A stretch of 42,242 nucleotides of DNA from Desulfofundulus thermobenzoicus (GTDB lineage: Bacteria > Bacillota > Desulfotomaculia > Desulfotomaculales > Desulfovirgulaceae). Below the pieces are notes generated by a model. It did no database searches. It worked only from the letters and a program-made list of their open reading frames with translations, and was not told where the DNA came from. Each line of letters opens with the position of its first letter. The first letter of the stretch is position 1. This document shows, one piece after another, positions 1-6,847 of this stretch. Position numbers and translations under genes: made by a program. Location of the stretch: NCBI RefSeq assembly GCF_009428905.1, contig NZ_WHYR01000030.1, forward strand, positions 1-42,242. Reading direction: 5' to 3'.

Positions 1-803
1 GGCTGGTGGGGTTGAAGGCGGCCCTGGCCCTGAAACAGGCCGGCCTGGAAAAGATAACGGTGGTGGTGACCAGCCCGCGCCTGTTAACCCGGCAGCTGGA
101 TGACCGGGCGGCGGCCATGGTGGAGCGGGAACTGGCAGGCCGGGGGATAGATTTTATTTACAACGCCCGGGTAAGTGCCTTTCTGCCCGGTCCCGCGGGC
201 AATCTGGCCGCGGTGCTGCTGGAGGACGGCCGGGAGTTGCCCTGCGGGCTGGCCGTGGTGGCCAAGGGGGTGCGGCCAAACGCTGCCCTGGTGGCGGAGG
301 CCGGCGGCCGGGTGGGGCGCGGGATACTTGTGGATGAATACCTGTGCACTTCCCTGCCGGATGTTTATGCGGCGGGGGATTGCATCCAGGTAACCGACCG
401 GTTGACCGGCGAAAAAGTAAACTCCGCCCTCTGGACCCTGGCCTTTGAGCAGGGCCGCCACGCGGCGACTAATATGCTGGGACTGCGCCGCCCCTACCCG
501 GCGCCCCTGACCAGGCTGAACAGCGCCCGTTTCGGAGCGGTGGACGTGGTATCTGTCGGACGGCTGGAAGGTGAGGAGGTGCTGGCGGAATACGATGCCC
601 TGCAACGTACCTACCGGCGGCTGGTTTTCCATGGCCACCGGCTGGCCGGCTTCATTCTGGCCGGCCGGGTGGAGGGCGCGGGGATATATACGGCGCTGGT
701 GAAATCCGGCCGCCCGGCGTGGGGTTATCGCCACCAGATGCTGCAAGGACGGGTGGGGAGCGTATTTTTACAAACGTTTTTAAGCGGGACAATCTCATTC
801 TGA
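1..803 (+). CDS. FAD-dependent pyridine nucleotide-disulfide oxidoreductase (NADH oxidase-like), 5' end missing
   Basis: C-terminal part of a class-I-like flavoprotein of the NADH oxidase / NADH:rubredoxin reductase family. The frame is open to the left edge, where Leu-Val-Gly-Leu-Lys-Ala-Ala is the end of the NAD-binding Rossmann glycine motif, so the true start lies outside the window. Visible landmarks are the second FAD motif (VYAAGDC, near nt 361-382) and the C-terminal dimerisation-like domain. The stop is 68 bp before cooS in the same orientation. Flavoproteins of this type sit next to cooS and cooF in several CO-using Firmicutes and are thought to pass electrons from the CooF ferredoxin to NAD(P). 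I infer that role here from context. The first FAD-binding motif and any active-site Cys are not visible. Confidence 0.88.
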   Translation, partial: LVGLKAALALKQAGLEKITVVVTSPRLLTRQLDDRAAAMVERELAGRGIDFIYNARVSAFLPGPAGNLAAVLLEDGRELPCGLAVVAKGVRPNAALVAEAGGRVGRGILVDEYLCTSLPDVYAAGDCIQVTDRLTGEKVNSALWTLAFEQGRHAATNMLGLRRPYPAPLTRLNSARFGAVDVVSVGRLEGEEVLAEYDALQRTYRRLVFHGHRLAGFILAGRVEGAGIYTALVKSGRPAWGYRHQMLQGRVGSVFLQTFLSGTISF

Positions 804-871
804 GCTATAAATTGAGTCCGCCCGGATGTTCTCAATAAATTCCAGAAACTTGGCGAAGGGAGAGGTATTCC

Positions 872-2734
872 ATGAAGGATACCCGTTCAATTGACCCAAC
901 TTCACTTCAGATGCTTAAAGTCGCCCGTGAGGAGGGCCTGGAGACCGCCTGGGATCGTTACCTGGCGCAGCGGCCCCAGTGCGGTTTTGGCGAACTGGGT
1001 CTTTGCTGCCGGAACTGTAACATGGGCCCGTGCCGCATCGACCCCTTTGGAGACGGCCCGCAGAAAGGAGTTTGCGGGGCCACCGGCGATATTGTAGTGG
1101 CGCGAAACCTGTTAAGGATGATTGCCGCCGGAGCGGCAGCACATTCGGACCACGGGCGGGACGTTACGGAGACATTGAGAGGAGTTGCCGCCGGGGAGAT
1201 CAAGGACTATACCATTAAGGATGAGAATAAACTTAAGGCCCTGGCCCTGGAATTTGGCATTTCCACCGAAGGCAAAACGGTTCAAGAGATAGCCGGAAAA
1301 CTGGCGGAAGCAGCTCTGGAGGAATTCGGCACCAGGAAAGGCTACCTGCAGGCCATCGATCGGGTTCCTTCGAAACGTAAAGAAATATGGGGAAAGCTGG
1401 GCATCATCCCCCGCGGGATCGACCGGGAAGTGGTGGAAGCCATGCACCGTACCCACTTTGGCGTGGACAACGACCCGGCCAATCTCATTTTGCACGGCCT
1501 GCGCTGCAGCCTCTCTGACGGTTGGGGCGGCTCGTTGCTGGCCACGGAGCTTTCCGACGTTTTATTCGGCACTCCCCGCCCGGTGAGGGGCCGGAGCAAC
1601 CTGGGCGTCCTTAGTAAAGAGGCGGTGAATATTCTCGTACACGGCCATGAGCCCATCCTGTCGGAGATGCTGGTAGAGGCGGCAAAAGATCCCGGGTTAA
1701 TTTCCGCCGCCAGGGCAAAAGGAGCCGGCGGCATCAACCTGGTGGGGATGTGCTGTACCGGCAACGAAATTCTCATGCGCCACGGCGTTCCCGTCGCCGG
1801 CAATTTCCTCCAGCAGGAACTGGCGGTAATTACCGGTGCCCTGGAGGCGGTTGTGGTTGACGTGCAGTGCATCATGCCCGCCCTCGGCCAGCTGGCCGCC
1901 TGCTACCATACGAAGTTTATTTCCACCTCGCCCAAGGCAAAATTCCCCGGAGCCATTCATATACCGTTTAATGAACATAACGCGCTGGAAACCGCCCGCG
2001 AGATTATCCGCCAGGCCATCGAGAATTATCCCAACCGGGACAAAAACCGTGTCTTTATTCCGGAAGAAACCACTGAATACGTGGCCGGTTTCAGCGTGGA
2101 GGCCATTTTAAGCGCCCTGGGCGGTACCCTTACCCCGCTCGTAGAGGCTGTAAAAAACAATAAAATCAGGGGAATTGCCGCCCTGGTGGGCTGCAACAAC
2201 CCGAAAGTTACCCAGGACTACAACCACGTAAACATGGCGAAAGCCCTGATTGCCCGGGACGTGCTGGTGATCGAAACCGGCTGCGCGGCCATTGCCAGCG
2301 CCAAGGCGGGGCTGCTTCTGCCGGAGGCGGCGGAGCTGGCCGGCGCGGGCCTGGCGGAAGTTTGCCGGGCGCTCGGCGTGCCTCCTGTTTTGCACATGGG
2401 TTCATGTGTGGATATCAGCCGGATTCTGACGGTTGCCGCAGCACTGGCCAGAGAACTTGGCGTGGACATTGCCGACCTGCCGGTGGCCGGGGCGGCGCCC
2501 GAGTGGATGTCGGAAAAGGCAGTAAGCATCGGCGCCTATGTGGTTGCATCCGGGATTTTCACCGTTCTGGGCACCGTACTTCCCGTTTTGGGGAGCAACG
2601 TGGTAGCGGATCTGCTCACCAGGCAGGCAAAGGATCTGGTGGGCGGCTATTTTGCGGTGGAAACAGACCCCTTCAAGGCAGCTGAGTTAATCATCGCCCA
2701 TATTGATGCTAAACGGTCCGCTCTGGGCATTTAG
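872..2734 (+). CDS. cooS: Anaerobic (nickel) carbon-monoxide dehydrogenase catalytic subunit
   Basis: Oxidises CO to CO2 on a NiFeS C-cluster in the cytoplasm. The protein is 620 aa, close to the usual 620-640. The N-terminal Cys set (CGFGELGLCC.. CNMGPC .. GVCGA, about residues 35-70) supplies the D- and B-cluster ligands. C-cluster ligands are all visible: His-Gly-His at about 257-259, Cys294/295 (GMCCTGNE), Cys333 (DVQC), Cys441 (VGCNNP), Cys471 (ETGCA) and Cys512 (GSCVDI). The spacing is close to that of characterised CODHs. The start ATG follows a good ribosome-binding site (AAGGGAGAGG). CooF begins only 3-12 bp after the stop, so the two are co-transcribed. No acs genes lie in the window, which fits a monofunctional CODH for energy or redox supply rather than the acetyl-CoA synthase complex. 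Confidence 0.97.
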   Translation: MKDTRSIDPTSLQMLKVAREEGLETAWDRYLAQRPQCGFGELGLCCRNCNMGPCRIDPFGDGPQKGVCGATGDIVVARNLLRMIAAGAAAHSDHGRDVTETLRGVAAGEIKDYTIKDENKLKALALEFGISTEGKTVQEIAGKLAEAALEEFGTRKGYLQAIDRVPSKRKEIWGKLGIIPRGIDREVVEAMHRTHFGVDNDPANLILHGLRCSLSDGWGGSLLATELSDVLFGTPRPVRGRSNLGVLSKEAVNILVHGHEPILSEMLVEAAKDPGLISAARAKGAGGINLVGMCCTGNEILMRHGVPVAGNFLQQELAVITGALEAVVVDVQCIMPALGQLAACYHTKFISTSPKAKFPGAIHIPFNEHNALETAREIIRQAIENYPNRDKNRVFIPEETTEYVAGFSVEAILSALGGTLTPLVEAVKNNKIRGIAALVGCNNPKVTQDYNHVNMAKALIARDVLVIETGCAAIASAKAGLLLPEAAELAGAGLAEVCRALGVPPVLHMGSCVDISRILTVAAALARELGVDIADLPVAGAAPEWMSEKAVSIGAYVVASGIFTVLGTVLPVLGSNVVADLLTRQAKDLVGGYFAVETDPFKAAELIIAHIDAKRSALGI

Positions 2735-2746
2735 GGGGTGGGCAGG

Positions 2747-3262
2747 ATGCCGAAAGAAGTTTTAATCCGTTACGACCGCTGCCTGGGCTGCCGCTCCTGC
2801 CAGCTGGCCTGCGCCGTAGCCCACTCCGGTGCGGGCAGCCTTTTCGGGGCCGTGCTGGGCGGCGAAAAGCCCCGCACCCGCATCTTCGTGCACCAGGTGG
2901 GAGGGCAAAAGGCCCCCCTGAACTGCCGCCACTGCCAGGACGCCCCCTGCATCGACGCCTGCATTGCCGGAGCCATGCACCGGCAGGCGGACGGTACCGT
3001 GACCAATGTGGGCGGCGATCAGCAGTGCACCGCCTGCTGGATGTGTGTCATGGTCTGCCCCTACGGCGTCATCCGCAGTGACGCCGACGGCACCCTGGCT
3101 TTGAAGTGCGACCGGGAGTGCCGGGACGAGAAAGGGGTGCCGGCCTGCGTCCGGGCCTGCCCCACCGGCGCCCTGGTTTACACGGAGGTGGACGATTACA
3201 GCGGCACAAGGCGCTCAGATGTCCTGCGGCGGGCGTTGAGCCGGGCGGGGGATGCATCCTGA
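2747..3262 (+). CDS. cooF: CooF-type ferredoxin, four [4Fe-4S] clusters
   Basis: Iron-sulfur electron carrier that takes electrons from CODH. Four cysteine groups are visible in order: CLGCRSCQLAC, CRHCQDAPCIDAC, CTACWMCVMVC and CDREC..ACVRACPTG, the typical DmsB/CooF arrangement. I place the start at ATG 2747 (171 aa), because the GGGGG run stands about 6 nt before it. GTG 2738 is also in frame but sits directly on the ribosome-binding site. The last gene of the CO operon, it is followed by a strong hairpin terminator. Its 3' 169 bp plus 6 bp of downstream sequence (3094-3268) is repeated at 5450-5624 with only four mismatches, and 28 bp of it once more at 3389-3416. The C-terminus of this gene may therefore have been supplied by a recombination or integration event. 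Confidence 0.93.
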   Translation: MPKEVLIRYDRCLGCRSCQLACAVAHSGAGSLFGAVLGGEKPRTRIFVHQVGGQKAPLNCRHCQDAPCIDACIAGAMHRQADGTVTNVGGDQQCTACWMCVMVCPYGVIRSDADGTLALKCDRECRDEKGVPACVRACPTGALVYTEVDDYSGTRRSDVLRRALSRAGDAS

Positions 3263-3268
3263 GAATTG
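3094..3268 (+). repeat. Direct repeat copy A: cooF 3' end
   Basis: 175 bp matching 5450-5624 with four mismatches: two near the left end, two at the codons for Glu-Lys (copy A) versus Gly-Glu (copy B). The copies are offset by exactly 2356 bp. Copy A ends six bases past the cooF stop codon. The segment between the copies is mostly AT-rich, unlike its surroundings. Confidence 0.95.
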
Positions 3269-3276
3269 AGGAGTGT

Positions 3277-3305
3277 AAGGGCAGGAGAGGAGGTCTCCTG
3301 CCCTT
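3277..3305 (+). terminator. Rho-independent terminator of the CO operon
   Basis: A perfect 12-bp stem (AAGGGCAGGAGA with its complement) around a 5-nt loop (GGAGG), followed by TATT. It begins 14 bp after the cooF stop. The second copy of the cooF tail at 5450-5624 lacks it, as similarity stops at 3268. Confidence 0.8.
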
Positions 3306-3388
3306 ATTCAGCCGGGTTAAGCATCATGATTTTTGGAACATGGGAAAGAGTAACAGTATTTATTGGCGATATGTCAATCAAACAACGT

Positions 3389-3416
3389 CTGCCCCACCGG
3401 CGCCCTGGTTTACACG
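3389..3416 (+). repeat. 28-bp third fragment of the cooF 3' region
   Basis: Exact 28-bp match to cooF 3157-3184 and to the second copy near 5513-5540. It encodes the Cys-Pro-Thr-Gly-Ala-Leu stretch in cooF but lies here in AT-rich, apparently non-coding DNA. GC-rich sequence stops abruptly on both sides, so it looks like a transplanted scrap rather than chance. Confidence 0.9.
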
Positions 3417-3495
3417 TTATTTAAACAAAAACATAAGACCTCACCATATATCAGAGAATGTTTCTAAATTAAGATGTAATACTCGAATTTTCAAA

Positions 3496-3951
3496 TTACG
3501 CTTGTTCCTTTTTTATGACCCTGATTAATAAATAACCTAAAATTATACCTGCAATCTTTTGGAAAGAAAGATCTTGAAGTATAAGAAAGCCAAAAGGTAA
3601 ATATGTTCCATATGGCAAATAATATAGTGCTGGCATGAGTGTTACATATAAAGTCGGCAGCCCAAACGATATTAGCTTAAGGATATCTATTTTCCATTTA
3701 CCTGATTGCTTGTACATGGCAATATATTCGGGAAAACCTAAGATTATGCCAACTATAACGGGAAATAAACTAGTATAAATGAGGTAAAGGAAAAAGTGTT
3801 TTTTAAGCGTAGAAGTTCTGAGATATTGCTCGTAGTGGTTTCCCCAAAATAGTAATAATCCCACGAAAAAAATATAGAATATATTCATTAAAAGAAGAAT
3901 TATATTTCTCCTATTAATCATTGTATTTACCTCACTATTTTTTATTAACAT
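3496..3951 (-). CDS. Orphan multi-pass membrane protein
   Basis: I do not recognise this gene. It encodes 151 aa (about 140 aa if the internal Met at residue 11, next to MINRRN, is the start). The protein is strongly hydrophobic with about four predicted membrane segments (roughly residues 17-36, 52-75, 90-108 and 118-145) and a short basic end (IRVIKKEQA). Base composition is far more AT-rich than the flanking cooS and cadA genes, which suggests foreign origin. It lies inside the island bounded by the cooF repeats and has no co-oriented functional neighbour. Function is unknown. Confidence 0.55.
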   Translation of the reverse strand: MLIKNSEVNTMINRRNIILLLMNIFYIFFVGLLLFWGNHYEQYLRTSTLKKHFFLYLIYTSLFPVIVGIILGFPEYIAMYKQSGKWKIDILKLISFGLPTLYVTLMPALYYLPYGTYLPFGFLILQDLSFQKIAGIILGYLLIRVIKKEQA

Positions 3952-4040
3952 CGAACTTATATAAATAAAATCAGCTTCAAAAAATCAAACACCCTGATTA
4001 ATACAACCGGATATATTATAATGTTGGTTTTGAGAAATAT

Positions 4041-4130
4041 TTCTTAACGGCCAGTGTCCTTGAGCGTAACATGTTTTCCGGAGCCGTTTTTCGTGATTTA
4101 TATGTACACGCTCAAGTTGGCCGTTAAGAA
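4041..4130. repeat. 90-bp foldback element with 13-bp perfect terminal inverted repeats
   Basis: Left end TTCTTAACGGCCA (4041-4053) is the exact reverse complement of the right end (4118-4130). A second, inner pair CTTGAGCGT / ACGCTCAAG (4059-4067, 4107-4115) continues the symmetry. The middle 39 bp carry no gene. The structure resembles a miniature inverted-repeat element or a structured RNA hairpin. I see no clear target-site duplication. Confidence 0.6.
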
Positions 4131-4167
4131 TCCTTCCTTAAATTAATTAATAGATTGGGCAGCACAG

Positions 4168-4395
4168 TTAATTTGCTTCTAGCTTATTCTGAAAAGTAAA
4201 ATTCCATGTTGTGCCGCCACGTACCAGATCGATTTTCATGTTTGTAACATTATAGTCTAATGAGGAATTATTCGAAAAATACATACCGCCTGTATTTGGG
4301 AAAATGACATAAGCTTCCCCACTTATCGGATAACCACCTACAACAAGTTCATCATATCCCTTGGTTTGACCCCAATAGTTATTGCAATTTATATC
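4168..4395 (-). pseudogene. C-terminal remnant of an unrecognised protein
   Basis: An open minus-strand frame whose last 70-75 residues (ending FQNKLEAN) have a coherent composition rich in Asn, Gly, Tyr and Thr, like the tail of a secreted or surface protein. Upstream of about 4395 the same frame becomes unlike protein and overlaps other broken fragments. There is no good start codon with a ribosome-binding site, so I read it as a 3' fragment. Family unknown. Confidence 0.35.
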
Positions 4396-4690
4396 TCTTC
4401 CGCTGCCCTGTTGATAGAAGCCAATCTTTGAATTTTTCCATTGTAAGCAATGAGTAATCCTGACGCAACCAGCGGGAAAAATGCCCTGGAGAGGGCCGTG
4501 AAAAAGAGCGGGATCACTTTTATCAATGCTCCCAGCATTACCTCCAGGCCAAAACACAGCTTATCGGTTTTTTGCTTTTCAGCCCGGTTGCTTCGGCCAG
4601 TTAGACGGCCATGGTACCGGCCAGGGTGTTTGTAGTGAACATACCGGCTCTCCCGGCGTTTATGGCTTCCTAAAAGTTTACCGAACCCGC
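4389..4690 (-). pseudogene. Broken membrane-protein fragments
   Basis: Two adjacent minus-strand frames hold pieces that look like one decayed membrane protein. One reads NAGRAGMFTTNTLAGTMAV then a stop and LAEATGLKSKKP. The other continues with a hydrophobic stretch (VMLGALIKVIPLFF.. FPLVASGLLIAY) and stops at 4389. At least one stop and one frameshift separate them. Transporter origin is possible but I cannot name a family. Confidence 0.35.
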
Positions 4691-4695
4691 ATCCA

Positions 4696-5067
4696 TTATA
4701 CCTGCCAGGCATACTCATGTCTACCAGTTATGTCTATATTATGCAAATCTGTGTCTAAAACCTGCAATATGGCGTCTGAAAATGCATTGCAGATAAACCG
4801 TTGGTACTCTGTATAGGCTGTGGCAAAGATAAGGTAGGTCCAGGGACTTATGCTAAAGATCTCCCGGGCCAGAGCCACACCGGTTTTCTCGGGCAAATTT
4901 ATATCGATAAAAACTATGCGGGGTTTTGTAGCCTGGAAAATCTCCACTGCCTGCAACGCGTTTCCGGCCTCTCCTATAACTTTTATATTATCGATTTCCT
5001 CCAAAGTATTTTTCAGGAACAAGCGCATGGCCGGGTCATCTTCAACGATTAAAACGGTAACGGACAT
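4696..5067 (-). pseudogene. Truncated response-regulator receiver protein
   Basis: The first ~95 residues are a CheY-like receiver: acidic pair in VEDDPAM (about residues 9-10), phospho-acceptor Asp in VFIDINLPEKTG (about residue 54), and the conserved Thr/Ala of FATAYTEY (about 83). The TAYTEY form is typical of LytTR-linked regulators. The sequence then leaves the family pattern before the conserved Lys-Pro and ends at 123 aa with no output domain. The 3' part is therefore lost or shifted, and I call it a decayed gene. Start ATG 5067 has a good site (GGGGAGGAAT). A broken membrane-protein frame lies directly upstream. Confidence 0.6.
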
Positions 5068-5069
5068 AC

Positions 5070-5233
5070 CTATTCCTCCCCGGATTGAATCTTTTTCGCT
5101 TCATCCCGGTATCCGCTAATAATCAAGGAAGGCAAACCGGGTATTATTCCCACCAGCAGGAATCCCAGGGCTGCCACCAGCATGGCTTCTGGTACGGAAA
5201 CCAGGGTGCGGAAAGAAAATCCATCTGCTCCAA
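5070..5233 (-). pseudogene. Frameshifted small membrane protein upstream of the receiver gene
   Basis: A strong AGGAGG (about 5241-5246 on the minus strand) precedes a possible TTG at 5233 whose frame is soon nonsense. One frame over is a credible peptide with a membrane segment (AMLVAALGFLLVGIIPG) and an amphipathic tail ending KIQSGEE. It stops 3 bp before the receiver gene's ATG. A single frameshift near the 5' end would join the two. Function unknown. Confidence 0.35.
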
Positions 5234-5449
5234 GGCTTTTCCTCCTGACGACGTCAGGGTATCGTGCTGTTAATCATGTTCTGCAAAATTTTAGTTTTTC
5301 CTCCTTTCAAAACCATTATATGTATAGCTCTTTCTGTCAAAACACGTCAGGAATAATGTAATATAGTTGGCCAGTATAAGCGGTGATTGGCGAACTGGGA
5401 GTTTCCTTTTCTCGGAACAATGGGATAATCGGCAACGAAGTCACCTGTG

Positions 5450-5624
5450 CCTGGCCCTGAAGTGCGACCGGGAGTGCCGGGACGGGGAAGGGGTGCCGGC
5501 CTGCGTCCGGGCCTGCCCCACCGGCGCCCTGGTTTACACGGAGGTGGACGATTACAGCGGCACAAGGCGCTCAGATGTCCTGCGGCGGGCGTTGAGCCGG
5601 GCGGGGGATGCATCCTGAGAATTG
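5450..5624 (+). pseudogene. Displaced 3' fragment of cooF (direct repeat copy B)
   Basis: Encodes the last ~55 residues of CooF in frame through to the same stop codon (5616-5618), with Asp-Gly-Glu-Gly where the intact gene has Asp-Glu-Lys-Gly. There is no start codon, ribosome-binding site or upstream cluster motifs. The sequence before 5450 is unrelated. Only four of 175 bases differ from copy A, so the duplication is recent or is kept similar by gene conversion. Confidence 0.9.
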
Positions 5625-5633
5625 GGAAGAAAA

Positions 5634-6023
5634 TCAGGTAAGCCTTTGCAGGCGAACTTCCATAGCTGAATAATCGAACGTTGTAATAAAACGAGAGAGA
5701 AAATTTAATCCCAAGAGACCGTCCAGTTTAAGCTGAACTGGTAAATTGAGCACCACTACCTCTAAATTTGTAATTTTTTCGCTACCGGGTTGGATACATC
5801 CAACCCGGTAGCGATTGGCCTGCTGGGAACCGGTGGCCGAGACAACTGGTAGGGCTCCAAGTGAATCTTTAAGCCCGATTTGCCTGGCCAGGGCAGGGGT
5901 AATTACCGTAAAAACAGCGCCTGTGTCCAGCGCAACATAGGCAGTGGCTTGCCTTTGGGCATCATAAATCTGGATGTAAGTTTCCACCAAGTGTCGCGAG
6001 GAACGAATCGGGATTATAATCAC
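5634..6023 (-). CDS. Retropepsin-like aspartic protease family protein
   Basis: A 129-aa protein with the single-domain clan AA pattern. The catalytic-type motif ALDTGAVFTVI sits near residues 31-41, and a hydrophobic stretch with Gly (LDGLLGLNFLSRF, about 98-110) stands where retropepsins carry their second hydrophobic-Gly motif. Bacterial proteins of this size are thought to work as homodimers, one Asp per chain. Its ATG overlaps the stop of the preceding gene by 4 bp, so the two are translationally coupled. I see no signal peptide or membrane segment, so it is probably cytoplasmic. The substrate is unknown. Confidence 0.7.
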   Translation of the reverse strand: MIIIPIRSSRHLVETYIQIYDAQRQATAYVALDTGAVFTVITPALARQIGLKDSLGALPVVSATGSQQANRYRVGCIQPGSEKITNLEVVVLNLPVQLKLDGLLGLNFLSRFITTFDYSAMEVRLQRLT

Positions 6024-6256
6024 AAGATTGCTTCCATCCCTTCCGGAATTACTTCTCCGGCGAAACGCACTAAAGTGTGTTGTATATTTTTTTCCAGCGC
6101 GATATCCGTTAATTTTTCCCGGTCAGGATGATGGGCAACAAAGTGCACTTTTTTCGGCCAGCCGTTTCGGTCTGTTTCGATTACCTCGAAAAGCAACCAT
6201 TCTCCCAAATAGCGCTTCAGATGTGGCTGGAGTAATTTGTCAAGTTCAACCCTCAT
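6020..6256 (-). CDS. Small conserved-looking protein coupled to the retropepsin-like gene
   Basis: A 78-aa soluble acidic/basic mixed protein that I do not recognise. Strong AAGGAGG lies 8 nt before the ATG and a near-consensus promoter is upstream. It overlaps the aspartic protease gene by 4 bp (ATGA), which suggests that the pair form one functional unit. It could be a partner, substrate or inhibitor of the protease-like protein. No metal-binding or DNA-binding motif is visible. Confidence 0.7.
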   Translation of the reverse strand: MRVELDKLLQPHLKRYLGEWLLFEVIETDRNGWPKKVHFVAHHPDREKLTDIALEKNIQHTLVRFAGEVIPEGMEAIL

Positions 6257-6297
6257 AGTCTAGGCCTCCTTGCCAGTTAAGAGCAGTTGTTGCCCTT

Positions 6298-6326
6298 ATA
6301 GTAACCCGGAAATTTAACAGTGTCAA
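6298..6326 (-). promoter_or_regulatory. Sigma-A-type promoter of the retropepsin-like operon
   Basis: TTGACA (6321-6326) and TACTAT (6298-6303) on the minus strand, separated by 17 bp, about 40 bp before the ATG at 6256. Confidence 0.75.
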
Positions 6327-6332
6327 CGGAAA

Positions 6333-6597
6333 AGAGTAATATTTACTTTTTTCGGATTACTATTTCGCATTATCGGTTATAAAGGAAAAAAACGAGGTGC
6401 TGCAGGGCAGCTTATTATTTTTAGATCTGGTGGACGACGTGAGGATCTGCTATGATCAGAAGAATATTTTGGCCCGTTATCTGGCCGGTTTAAAGGAGAA
6501 GCTGCAGCAGCTGGGTGCGAAAAGGATTTACCGGGGCTGCGCCTGGTACTGGGTATTAAAGGAGGATTACCGGCCAGGTGAGGTGATTGAGATATGA
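6333..6597 (+). pseudogene. Truncated MNT-type nucleotidyltransferase antitoxin (C-terminal part)
   Basis: The open frame from a stop near 6332 has no proper start. The peptide from about 6373 onward (DLVDDVRICYD .. RIYRGCAWYWVLKEDYRPGEVIEI) resembles the C-terminal half of the minimal nucleotidyltransferase partner of HEPN toxins. The N-terminal GSxxxG..DxD catalytic part is absent, so the enzyme cannot be active. Its stop overlaps the start of a HEPN-like fragment by ATGA, the usual arrangement of such pairs. The assignment rests on motif memory. Confidence 0.55.
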
Positions 6598-6686
6598 CCA
6601 GCGTCACCCTGGCCCAGAGCTATCTGGTCAAAGCAACCAAAAGGTTGAAAATACTGCCGGTACTCCTGCAGGAAGAGGCACTGTAG
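6594..6686 (+). pseudogene. Truncated HEPN-domain toxin, first 30 codons only
   Basis: Reads MTSVTLAQSYLVKATKRL.. and stops after 30 codons. This resembles the opening helix of HEPN proteins, followed by an early TAG. It is coupled by ATGA to the nucleotidyltransferase fragment. The rest of the HEPN domain, including the RxxxxH ribonuclease motif, is missing. Together the two are the residue of a dead toxin-antitoxin module. Confidence 0.5.
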
Positions 6687-6778
6687 GTGCTTTTTTTTTG
6701 CCCTGCCGGTGCCCTGCGGGTTGGTTTGCCTGCAGGTGGGGTATTAAAAGATCCTGTGGTGCACGGGGCGGGTACGGC

Positions 6779-6808
6779 TTGACAATATTTTGGTCGGTAG
6801 AATATAAT
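6779..6808 (+). promoter_or_regulatory. Promoter of the cadC-cadA operon
   Basis: TTGACA (6779-6784) and TATAAT (6803-6808) with an 18-bp spacer, both perfect consensus. The palindromic operator begins directly after the -10 box, so bound repressor would cover the transcription start. Confidence 0.9.
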
Positions 6809-6832
6809 ACAATTAAACAATTGTTTAATTGT
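6809..6832. promoter_or_regulatory. ArsR/SmtB-type operator, perfect 24-bp palindrome
   Basis: Half-site ACAATTAAACAA followed by its exact reverse complement. It lies between the -10 box and the ribosome-binding site of the CadC-like repressor gene, the classic place for autoregulation released by metal. Confidence 0.88.
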
Positions 6833-6847
6833 TAAGGAGTGACCGCT

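Noticed and set aside
3106..3528. A 140-codon plus-strand frame running out of cooF into the AT-rich island
   Set aside because: Shadow of cooF in another frame followed by AT-rich DNA; no start site of its own.
3518..4003. 13-bp direct repeat ACCCTGATTAATA at 3518 and 3991 around the orphan membrane gene
   Set aside because: One copy lies inside the coding frame and the surrounding DNA is very AT-rich, so chance or minor duplication is likely.
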